From: an uncultured Clostridia bacterium
Lineage (GTDB): Bacteria; Bacillota; Clostridia; Christensenellales; Borkfalkiaceae
Reading direction: 5' to 3'
NCBI GenBank assembly: GCA_937915565.1
Contig: CALDMH010000090.1
Span: 1-10,170, forward strand
DNA: 10,170 bases
The translations under genes were made by a program, and so were the position numbers. The notes under the pieces are model-generated. The model had not been told where the DNA came from and did no database searches. It saw only the letters and a list, made by a program, of their open reading frames with translations. This document shows, piece after piece, positions 1-6,488 of this stretch (within the stretch, counting starts at the first letter, position 1; each line of letters begins with the position of its first letter).

Positions 1-14
1 GGGCCGAAAAACGT

Positions 15-43
15 TTGACAAATGAAGAAAAAGTATATATAAT
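15..43 (+). promoter_or_regulatory. Consensus sigma-A promoter for tRNA-Arg
   Basis: A perfect -35 box TTGACA (15-20) and a perfect -10 box TATAAT (38-43) are separated by 17 bases, the optimal spacing for a housekeeping sigma factor. Transcription would start near base 50 and run about 108 bases to the tRNA gene at 158. No coding sequence with a ribosome binding site lies in between, so the tRNA is the obvious target. The leader would be removed by RNase P. Confidence 0.85.
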
Positions 44-157
44 AACAATGCTCAATCGGGGAAGCGGAAAGATTTTCGTGGTTTTGCGTATTGAGTCGGC
101 TTTTGCAAGCGGGCGACGTTTCGTTTGCGTGGCGAAATTAAAATCAAATATCGATAT

Positions 158-234
158 GCGCCATTAGCTCAATTGGATAGAGCGTTGGTCTACGGAACCA
201 AAGGTTAGGGATTCGAGTTCCTTATGGCGCACCA
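158..234 (+). tRNA. tRNA-Arg (anticodon ACG), CCA encoded
   Basis: A complete cloverleaf can be folded by eye. The acceptor stem is GCGCCAT (158-164) with ATGGCGC (224-230). The D stem is GCTC/GAGC. The anticodon stem TTGGT/ACCAA encloses the loop CTACGGA, with anticodon ACG at 192-194. The variable loop is AGGTT, and the T arm AGGGA/TCCTT has the loop TTCGAGT. Discriminator A231 is followed by an encoded CCA (232-234). ACG, read as ICG after deamination, decodes CGU, CGC and CGA. The 3' end is also the left arm of a long hairpin. tRNA genes are frequent integration sites, and an accessory operon begins a few hundred bases downstream. Confidence 0.97.
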
Positions 235-275
235 CGAAAAAGGACAGGTTTCAACCTGTCCTTTTTCGTGGTGCG
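228..275 (+). terminator. Perfect 23-bp hairpin and terminator overlapping the tRNA 3' end
   Basis: Bases 228-250 and 253-275 are exact reverse complements around a 2-base centre. The core is GGACAGGTT / AACCTGTCC (242-250, 253-261) followed by five Ts (262-266), a typical intrinsic terminator. A matching run of five As before the stem would make it work in both directions. Unusually, the outer stem extends into the last bases of the tRNA, including its discriminator and CCA (231-234). Confidence 0.85.
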
Positions 276-330
276 TTGTCCAAGCAAAGTCGTTACGCGG
301 CAACTCGTTGCCGTCGAGCGTCAATTTGCG
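241..330 (+). repeat. 90-bp direct repeat, copy 1
   Basis: This stretch recurs at 430-520 with about four substitutions and one inserted base. It begins at the terminator core and runs through a region with the shared segments GTCGTTACGCGGCAAC and GCCGTCGAGCGTCAATTTGCG. It contains no credible gene. Such tRNA-tail repeats may be dispersed in the genome, but that cannot be seen from one window. Confidence 0.9.
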
Positions 331-366
331 AAGCAAATTCTTGCCGAGGGTTCCCGCAAGCGGGAA
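324..366. repeat. Two short hairpins in the intergenic region
   Basis: Two palindromes follow one another. AATTTGC/GCAAATT is separated by GAA, and TTCCCGC/GCGGGAA is separated by AA. They lie just after the first direct repeat copy. Neither is followed by a convincing T run, so they are recorded as structure without an assigned role. Confidence 0.6.
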
Positions 367-429
367 ACGGCAAAATTCCTTAACAATAAAGTGAAACGGC
401 AAGGGGCGAGATGAAAATCGAGAAAAACG

Positions 430-520
430 AGGACAGGTTTCAACCTGTCCTTTTTCGTGGTGTGTTATCCAAGCGAAGTCGTTACGCGGCAACCCGTTTG
501 CCGTCGAGCGTCAATTTGCG
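430..520 (+). repeat. 90-bp direct repeat, copy 2, with orphan terminator
   Basis: This is a near-identical copy of 241-330. It keeps the terminator core GGACAGGTT / AACCTGTCC (431-439, 442-450) and the T run (451-455). The sequence to its left no longer matches a tRNA end, so the long outer stem is lost while the 9-bp core remains. It may be the relic of a duplicated tRNA tail or a second insertion of a dispersed element. It may also insulate the operon from upstream transcription. Confidence 0.85.
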
Positions 521-687
521 GCCTGCTTTTTTGGAAACGGGTTATGGCTGCGGCGGGTAAATCGCCGCAGCGCACCGATTTGCCTGCCGCAGTGCGCCGA
601 TTTGCCGTGTGACTTTAAAAAACCCGTCATAAACCGAAATTTATCCGTTGAAAGCGTAAACTAATATGATAAAAAACGCAATATTTG
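521..687. other. Non-coding, GC-rich structured stretch
   Basis: No open reading frame with a ribosome binding site is visible. An 8-bp hairpin CTGCGGCG/CGCCGCAG (548-555, 563-570) and a GCGCAC/GTGCGC pair (570-575, 592-597) overlap in a short GC-rich block. The outer arms ACGGGTT (537-543) and AACCCGT (621-627) enclose both. The 13-base segments starting at 572 and 594 (GCACCGATTTGCC / GCGCCGATTTGCC, give or take a base) form a direct repeat. The rest is AT-rich DNA leading to the operon promoter. Confidence 0.6.
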
Positions 688-717
688 TTGACAGAAATGC
701 GAAAAGTATTATATAAT
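688..717 (+). promoter_or_regulatory. Sigma-A promoter of the signalling operon
   Basis: TTGACA (688-693) and TATAAT (712-717) are both perfect boxes with an 18-base spacer. Transcription would begin around 724, leaving a leader of about 145 bases before the first gene. It is the only strong promoter seen ahead of the six co-directional genes. Consensus boxes suggest steady expression unless something acts in the leader. Confidence 0.85.
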
Positions 718-743
718 GGGATATAAAGATTTGATTTCACAAA

Positions 744-830
744 ATGAATACGAATTTAGCCGCGTCGGTTTCGCGTTTCCGAGGCTTAATTCGGTTATGC
801 CGAGCGAGATTTATGCCGAACGAGATTTAA
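744..830 (+). CDS. Possible 28-codon leader ORF
   Basis: An ATG at 744 opens a 28-codon frame ending in TAA (828-830), about 20 bases after the predicted transcript start. The stop lies just before the TAAGGA (836-841) that could serve a TTG start at 851. That position would suit translational coupling or attenuation. However, no Shine-Dalgarno sequence precedes the ATG, and the frame may be chance. The peptide is arginine-rich and matches nothing I recognise. Confidence 0.2.
   Translation: MNTNLAASVSRFRGLIRLCRARFMPNEI
795..826 (+). repeat. Tandem 16-bp duplication in the operon leader
   Basis: TTATGCCGAGCGAGAT (795-810) is followed directly by TTATGCCGAACGAGAT (811-826), differing at one base. 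It lies in the untranslated leader between promoter and first gene. It could be a paired regulator site or a replication-slippage duplication. No known operator is recognised. Confidence 0.75.
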
Positions 831-868
831 CCGCGTAAGGATTTTACGGCTTGGCTGAGGGACGGAAA

Positions 869-3031
869 ATGGTATACACGATTGTTTCGATTATATGTAT
901 TTTGTTAATGGCTTGCCTTTTGCTTTGCCTTGCGTTGAGATACGCAACCTTAAACAGGGCGGAAAGGATTGCCTTTATCAAAAATTTCAAAAAAGGCAAG
1001 TGCGTAATAATTTACCTCATAACCGTTCCTATGTTCTTTATGAGTTCTTACTATAACGGAATGGGCGTTGCGGACAGTATTTTCAATTCGATAGCGAAAT
1101 CTTTATATCTCGTCGTTTTAAGATTCGAGTTGGGAATGCAATTATGCGCCGAAAACCTTGCGTTTTGCATTTGCGTTTACTTATCCTATACGCTCGTTAC
1201 GCTCAACGCTCTTATGATTACCTTTTCGCTCATCAATCAATCTCTCTGGAACTGGTTTTCGCTCAATTCTATGCGCAAAGGCAAGGGTTCGAGATGTATT
1301 ATTCTCGGTTATAACGACAACAGCAGATATATTTATAAATCCTGTAACGTTCAAAAGCTCATCGCAGGCACGCTTACGAAGGCCGAACAGGATAAAATGT
1401 TCGAGGCGAATATACATTACAAATCCTGCGCGAAGATAGGAAAGTTAGAGGCTTGGCTTAAACGCGAGCTGGAAATATTTTTGAAGAAACTCGACGGCGG
1501 AAAAGAGAAAGTCAATATCATAATCAACGAAAAGGACGATAAAACTAATCTCGACCTTTGTTCGAGGCTCATTGAAATTATAAACGGCTTTAAAGCCGAC
1601 GCGGTTAATTATATCGATATTTACGTTTTCGGCTCTTGCGAGTATGAGGATTTATACGCAAAATACGAAGAAAAATCGAAGGGTTGTTTGCATTACGTCA
1701 ACGAATACAGGCAAATAGCCGTCGATTTTATCGATAATTATCCGCTCACGGGGCTTATGACGGAGGAGCAAATCGATTACGACGCGTCGCTTGTGAAGAG
1801 CAACGCCGAAATAAACGTCGCAATGATAGGCTTCGGCAGAACGAACAGGCAAATTTTCCTTTCTATGGCGGCAAACAACCAGTTTCTTACGAGTTCCGCA
1901 AACGGAAAAATCGAAGAAAAACAGGTTCGTTATTTCTTGTTCGATAAAAAACATTCGGTGGACAGCGCGACCGTCAATCAGGATTATTACAGATATAAGC
2001 ACTATTTTTTCAACGACGACGGGAGCGTTAAAGCCGAAGGGGAATACCTTCCGCTTCCCGCGCTTCCGACGATAGACGAGTATCTGCCAATCGATACCGA
2101 CGACATAAGTTTTTTCGACGCTTTGGAAACGACGCTGTGCAAAAACGCGAACGCGGTGACGGCGGTCGTCGTGTCGCTCGGGGAGGATTATTTAAGTATC
2201 TGCGTCGCGAACAAAGTCGTGGCGTTTCTGAAAGAAAAAGGAATGAAAAATTATCGCGTTTTCGTGCGCGTTCACGACAAGGGAAACGGCGAAGCCGCAG
2301 GGCTTTTTACCGATACGACTCTTTGCCGTTCTTTCGGCTCGAAGGAAAGCGTGGTTTACGATTACGGGCATATAATCCTTGAAAAATTCACGGAAATGGC
2401 GATTATGCGCAATTACGATTACGACGCCGCGAAGGACGATAAAAACGGGAAAACGGAAGAAGAGTTCGTAAGGGAATCTCGGCTCAAATGGTTTGTGGAA
2501 AAAACGGTTACGCAAAAGGAATCGAACGTTTACGCCTGTTTGAGTTTAAGATATAAGCTCAACCTTATGGGGTTGGACTATTGCCGCGCGGACGAAAACG
2601 AAGAGGAAGTCGGTTACGACGAATATTTGAAAATTTACGCCGGCGACGAGAAGATTATCGGCGAGGACGGCAAAATCGAGATAGACGATTCCGAGAAAAA
2701 CAGCCGTTCGAGGCGCAGAATTCTCGCCGAAACGGAACATTTCCGCTGGAACGCTTTTATGATAATGAAGGGTTTCGTTCCGGCCACGGTTGAAGAGATT
2801 AAAACCGCGAAAGACGAAAACGGCGAATATACCGACGGCAAGGATTTCGAGCTTCGGCATCACGGTAATCTGACGACTTACGCCGGGCTTGAAAAATTCG
2901 GCGAAATCATCGCCGAGCGCGACGGTAAAACGACGGCGGAGGCCGACGTGAAGAAATACGACTATCAACTTCTCGACGACGCGTGGCTCTTGCTTAAAAA
3001 CAACGGCTACAAAATTTACAAACGCGGATAA
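869..3031 (+). CDS. Membrane protein: TM helices, two Rossmann/RCK-like segments, C-terminal RyR-like domain
   Basis: The likely role is a membrane effector or ligand-gated channel. Hydrophobic helices lie near residues 2-24, 45-62 and 97-122, with a weaker hydrophobic stretch at about 67-92. Two Rossmann-like segments follow. The first begins at ILGYNDNSR (145-153). The second begins at VAMIGFGRTN (about 317-326) and resembles TrkA-N/RCK, continuing through VVVSLGEDYLSICVAN. The C-terminus matches the prokaryotic RyR pattern: QKESNVYACLSLRYKL, then LAETEHFRW with E623-H624, and finally an LLKNNGYKIYKR-like tail. The RyR domain is divergent and lacks the usual GW-x-G after EH-x-RW. Start: ATG 869 has GAGGGA seven bases upstream. 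A TTG at 851 after TAAGGA would add six residues and is the alternative. No ion-selectivity filter is obvious, so channel activity is inferred from architecture. The RyR call is by pattern and less certain than for the next gene. Confidence 0.75.
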   Translation: MVYTIVSIICILLMACLLLCLALRYATLNRAERIAFIKNFKKGKCVIIYLITVPMFFMSSYYNGMGVADSIFNSIAKSLYLVVLRFELGMQLCAENLAFCICVYLSYTLVTLNALMITFSLINQSLWNWFSLNSMRKGKGSRCIILGYNDNSRYIYKSCNVQKLIAGTLTKAEQDKMFEANIHYKSCAKIGKLEAWLKRELEIFLKKLDGGKEKVNIIINEKDDKTNLDLCSRLIEIINGFKADAVNYIDIYVFGSCEYEDLYAKYEEKSKGCLHYVNEYRQIAVDFIDNYPLTGLMTEEQIDYDASLVKSNAEINVAMIGFGRTNRQIFLSMAANNQFLTSSANGKIEEKQVRYFLFDKKHSVDSATVNQDYYRYKHYFFNDDGSVKAEGEYLPLPALPTIDEYLPIDTDDISFFDALETTLCKNANAVTAVVVSLGEDYLSICVANKVVAFLKEKGMKNYRVFVRVHDKGNGEAAGLFTDTTLCRSFGSKESVVYDYGHIILEKFTEMAIMRNYDYDAAKDDKNGKTEEEFVRESRLKWFVEKTVTQKESNVYACLSLRYKLNLMGLDYCRADENEEEVGYDEYLKIYAGDEKIIGEDGKIEIDDSEKNSRSRRRILAETEHFRWNAFMIMKGFVPATVEEIKTAKDENGEYTDGKDFELRHHGNLTTYAGLEKFGEIIAERDGKTTAEADVKKYDYQLLDDAWLLLKNNGYKIYKRG

Positions 3032-3064
3032 AACCAAAAAAATCACGACGGGGGAAAGGGAAAG

Positions 3065-5371
3065 ATGAAATCGCTCGGCGAATTATGCGATAAGTTTTTC
3101 GGGAATAAGCTCGATATAAACGAAAGCGACGCAAGGTGCATAAAGAACTCTTTGGACGTTTTTTGCAAAACGGGTAAAAAGGGGGACGCGTTTTCCGTTT
3201 ATTTTTGCTTTTGCGAAATATACAACGTTTTCGGAAAGGGTTACGACTCGATGAGCCGATTGCTCGAATTGTTGTCCGACCACGAATATCATTCCGGCGA
3301 ACTTCTCACGAGGCATCGCGACCATTATTCGCATTCGGTGTTCGTTTTCGCGCTCGGCCTGGCGGTTTATTCTCACGACGGCGATTTCAGAAAAACTTTT
3401 AACGATTTTTACGGTTTGAAGAACGGCTACTCCGAGTTTTTATACTTGTGGGGGCTTACCTCGCTTTTTCACGACGTGGGCTATCCGTTTGAACTTGCCC
3501 ACGCCCAGATAAGGGCTTACGTCGAGGAGTTGTGGGGAGAGGATTTTGCGGCTTCGCCTTACGTTTCCTATGAAAATATGGAAAACCTGCTCGCCTTGGG
3601 AGAGAGTTCAAAGCGTTCGGTTTGCAAGCCGGGAGAGGACTTAAATACGGCCTGCGAGGCGGAAAAGATTTCAAAGCGTGCGGTTTGCGAGGTTTTTGAA
3701 CCGCATTATAAAACGATGAACGAACTTTTGGCTCGTCATCTCGAAAAAAGATTCGGTTATTCTTACGAGATTACGCTCGACGCGTTAGACCACAGGTTCG
3801 TCGGGCAAAAGAAATATATGGACCACGGCTATTTCAGCGCGGTGATATTGTCAAGGCTTATAAGCGACGCGGGCAAAACTCTTGATTTGAAAACTCTCGA
3901 CGTGCTTACGGCGATTTTGCTGCATAACAGTCTGAACAGATTCGAGCTTGCGGCGCGGCTTAACGTAAACACGGCTCTTTCGTCGAAGAAGCACCCGCTT
4001 GCGCATTTGCTCGTGCTTTGCGACGAACTTCAAGATTGGAACAGAACGGCGTTCGGCTTGCTCACGAAAAAAGACCCCGCCCCGTGGGACGCCTTGTTTG
4101 AAATAAAAAGAGGCAAATTGAGCGTTTCTTATTTATACGATTCGTTTTACGTTTTCACGCCCGCAGGGAAGGAAGGCAGGCTGAACGGAACGGTTGGTAA
4201 GATGCAAAGCGGAGAATATGCGGCGGACATCAACAAACTTCTTGTAAACCAACCCGAACTTAAAGTCGTCGCGCGGGAAAAGAAAAAGGAGAAAACGTAC
4301 CGCAGGTTCGCCTCGTCGGACAAGTTCGTCAATCTTTGCGACTTTGCAAAAGCCATTCACGCAAGTTATAATAAAACCTTCGATAAAAGCGGCAGCGTGC
4401 CGGAATTTAACGAACTCGACCTCGAAACCAAACTTTCAAACCTCGAACAGGCGAAGTCTTACGACTATAAACTCGAACTTATAAACTGTTTTTTCAGCGA
4501 TAAAGAGCTGGACTATCCCGTTATTTACAGGTTTTCGTCCTCCGAGGATAAGCGCAAAAACGAAAACGCGCGCAACGACCTCGGTTTTTTGGCGAGAGAA
4601 GAGCATTTAAGGTGGGTTAAGGAAAAACTTGCCGCCGGCTGGAAATACGGAAAAAATTACAAAACGCTCGAAGAGCGCAATAAAAAACGAATAAACAAGG
4701 ATATAGTCCCTTACGATTGTCTTTCAAAAGCGGAAAAGAAAAAATCCGAGGACGCCATAAAAAATATGGTGGATTATCTTTATTCTTACGGCCACGGCGT
4801 GAGAATTTACAGTTACAGAGAGGGCAGAAAGCCCACTCTTAACGTCGCGGGCTGCGGACACAGAACCATACCTATGGACAACGACGAGTTGCGTGCGAAA
4901 ATAAAAGCGATTTTAGCTTCTTATTCAAAGGATTACCGCGTCGTCGTAAGAACCAATTTCGCTTACGGCGCGGACCAGCTTATATCGCAATGTGCAAACG
5001 AAATGGGCATAACCATAAAAGCGGCGTTGCCGTTCCCTTACGACGAATATATCGCGAAAATAAAAGCGGATTCTAAAAAATACAATTATAAGTTCGACGA
5101 AAAGGACGAACTGGATATGCGGCATCTTCTTGCGCAAACGGTTTCGTGCAAGGTTATCCCGGACGACAAGTTCGGTTATCTCGAAGCCTCGAAATACATA
5201 ATCGGCAAGTGCGACAGGCTTATCGCCATTTGGGACGGCGTCCCCACGAAGCTTAAAAACGAGGACGGAAAGCCGATAAACCAGGGCGGAACTTATCACA
5301 ATATCTGCATTGCGAAATCGTCGCGCGGGTTAAAGGACGAGGATATTCACATTATCCACTGCGACAGGTAA
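3065..5371 (+). CDS. HD domain - RyR domain - SLOG domain fusion protein
   Basis: This is a 768-residue, apparently cytosolic three-part protein. HD phosphohydrolase-like motifs are seen in order: H84/H87/H90, the metal-binding pair H136-D137 in FHDVGYP, H287 in LLHNS, H310 in KKHPLAH, and D320 in LCDELQDW. The active site therefore looks complete. An RyR homology region spans about 421-595, with FAKAIHASY, a DKRKNENAR segment, EEHLRW (E513-H514), AGWKYG and IVPYDCL. The SLOG-type Rossmannoid domain (about 596-768) shows GHRT (H599), ADQL, LPFPYDEY, CDRLIAIWDG and GGTYH (741-745), as in SLOG nucleotide-sensor domains of conflict systems. HD enzymes usually hydrolyse nucleotides or phosphodiesters, and SLOG domains bind nucleotides. 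Acting as a signal-controlled hydrolase is an inference. A strong purine-rich RBS (GGGGGAAAGGG) precedes the ATG, and the gap from gene 1 is 33 bases. Residues 326-420 are unassigned. Confidence 0.85.
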   Translation: MKSLGELCDKFFGNKLDINESDARCIKNSLDVFCKTGKKGDAFSVYFCFCEIYNVFGKGYDSMSRLLELLSDHEYHSGELLTRHRDHYSHSVFVFALGLAVYSHDGDFRKTFNDFYGLKNGYSEFLYLWGLTSLFHDVGYPFELAHAQIRAYVEELWGEDFAASPYVSYENMENLLALGESSKRSVCKPGEDLNTACEAEKISKRAVCEVFEPHYKTMNELLARHLEKRFGYSYEITLDALDHRFVGQKKYMDHGYFSAVILSRLISDAGKTLDLKTLDVLTAILLHNSLNRFELAARLNVNTALSSKKHPLAHLLVLCDELQDWNRTAFGLLTKKDPAPWDALFEIKRGKLSVSYLYDSFYVFTPAGKEGRLNGTVGKMQSGEYAADINKLLVNQPELKVVAREKKKEKTYRRFASSDKFVNLCDFAKAIHASYNKTFDKSGSVPEFNELDLETKLSNLEQAKSYDYKLELINCFFSDKELDYPVIYRFSSSEDKRKNENARNDLGFLAREEHLRWVKEKLAAGWKYGKNYKTLEERNKKRINKDIVPYDCLSKAEKKKSEDAIKNMVDYLYSYGHGVRIYSYREGRKPTLNVAGCGHRTIPMDNDELRAKIKAILASYSKDYRVVVRTNFAYGADQLISQCANEMGITIKAALPFPYDEYIAKIKADSKKYNYKFDEKDELDMRHLLAQTVSCKVIPDDKFGYLEASKYIIGKCDRLIAIWDGVPTKLKNEDGKPINQGGTYHNICIAKSSRGLKDEDIHIIHCDR
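3607..3688 (+). repeat. In-frame 19-bp repeat inside the HD-RyR-SLOG gene
   Basis: TTCAAAGCGTTCGGTTTGC (3607-3625) recurs at 3670-3688 with one mismatch. The offset is 63 bases, or 21 codons. Both copies encode SKR-[SA]-VC in a loop-like, charged part of the HD region between the HD motif and the later histidines. The frame is kept. It looks like a local duplication that has since diverged. Confidence 0.7.
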
Positions 5372-5405
5372 AATACATTTTAACCGAAAGGGGGAAGAAA
5401 CGATT

Positions 5406-6488
5406 ATGACGGAAAAGGATAATCGGGAGAAATACGTTTTTATAAGCCACTCCAACAAATCGGGCGACAAGGAACTTACGCAAAGGCTTTACGAATACCT
5501 TACGCGAAACAAAGTGTGCTGTTGGTACGACGGAAATCTCGGCAACGGGAAGTGGGCGAGGCAGATTTACAATAAAATACTCGACGCGTCGGTTTTCGTG
5601 CTCGTAGCCTCCGAAAATTCGTTGACGTCGCCCGAGGTGGAAACGGAAATTTCGATGATAAGGGAAATAACCAAGAACGACGACCATCTTTTCGTTCCTT
5701 TTATCATCGACAGATACTATTTCAGTATGGACAGGCAAAAGGGAGCGATAGGTTATTATCTCGGCAACAACAGGTACGAGGGCGTCGTTTTGTCGCACTA
5801 TCCCGACGAGCAGGACGCTTTCGCCGCGCTTTTAAAAATGATTTGTCCTTTCGTTACGGCTCTTCAAAACAATCCGGACGATTTCAAAATGGCAGAGGAC
5901 GGAACGACGCTTCTCGAATACGCCGGAAACGACGGTTCGGTGGAGCTGCCGCCGTACGTGAAAAAGGTGGGCGAAAAGGCGTTTAAGGGAAACGCCGATT
6001 TAAAGAAAATAATCGTGCCGCAAAACGTGCAGGAAATCGATGAATACGCCTTTTACGGCTGCAAAAATCTCGCCGTTGCGGAAGGCGGAGCGGGGCTTAT
6101 CAAATGCCACAACACCGCGTTTATGGGTACGTTTTTGTTCAACAACGTGGAAAACAAGGTTATTTTGGGCGTGCAATTCGGCGATGACGACGCAGGCGAA
6201 AAAGCGGAAGTTAAAGAGGGCGTCAGGATAATCGCGGACGAAGCCTTCGTGTGCGGCGCGTTAAAAACGGTTAAGTTGCCCGAGGGGCTCGAATATATCG
6301 GAGCGCGCGCGTTTGAGGAAAACATCTTCCTCGAAAGCGTGGAAATCCCGTCGTCCGTCAGAGCGATAGGCGACAAAGCCTTTTTCGGGTGCGTAAAACT
6401 CGGCAAAATGGTTTTCGACGGCGAAATAGTCGGCGAAACGGAAAAATACGTAAGAAATACGGAACTAATCACAAAAGGAGATAAATGA
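5406..6488 (+). CDS. TIR domain fused to BspA-type leucine-rich repeats
   Basis: The N-terminal TIR domain (about 8-150) begins with KYVFISHSNKSGDKEL and continues with WYDGNLGNG and VFVLVASENSLTSPEVETEI. The S-x-x-V-x-x-E pattern places the likely catalytic glutamate at E81. VPFIIDRYYF and a C-terminal helix complete the fold. TIR domains with this glutamate commonly cleave NAD or make cyclic ADP-ribose-like signals; activity here is inferred. Residues about 180-345 hold several BspA-like LRR_5 units of the type V-x-x-IG-x-x-AF-x-x-C-x-x-L-x-x-V-x-x-P, such as VRAIGDKAFFGC. These may sense a ligand or partner. No signal peptide is seen, so unlike most BspA-type repeat proteins it should stay in the cytosol. 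A strong GGGGGAAG RBS precedes ATG 5406. The stop overlaps the ATG of the next gene, indicating translational coupling. Confidence 0.88.
   Translation: MTEKDNREKYVFISHSNKSGDKELTQRLYEYLTRNKVCCWYDGNLGNGKWARQIYNKILDASVFVLVASENSLTSPEVETEISMIREITKNDDHLFVPFIIDRYYFSMDRQKGAIGYYLGNNRYEGVVLSHYPDEQDAFAALLKMICPFVTALQNNPDDFKMAEDGTTLLEYAGNDGSVELPPYVKKVGEKAFKGNADLKKIIVPQNVQEIDEYAFYGCKNLAVAEGGAGLIKCHNTAFMGTFLFNNVENKVILGVQFGDDDAGEKAEVKEGVRIIADEAFVCGALKTVKLPEGLEYIGARAFEENIFLESVEIPSSVRAIGDKAFFGCVKLGKMVFDGEIVGETEKYVRNTELITKGDK

Noticed and set aside
205..492. 95-codon minus-strand ORF with an internally repeated peptide
   Set aside because: It runs antisense through the tRNA 3' end, the terminator hairpins and the 90-bp repeat. 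Its repeated peptide is just the DNA repeat translated, and it overlaps a tRNA gene.
430..520. CRISPR-like repeat pair with 241-330
   Set aside because: Only two copies are present, each about 90 bases, separated by unrelated sequence and containing a terminator. No regular short repeats and spacers exist.
2546..3046. 166-codon minus-strand ORF opposite the RyR end of the first gene
   Set aside because: It lies fully opposite conserved RyR-pattern sequence and has no independent context. It is hydrophobic only as a by-product of the antisense reading.
5406..6488. Secreted BspA-like surface protein
   Set aside because: Despite the BspA-type repeats, the protein starts with a cytosolic TIR domain and has no signal peptide or anchor.
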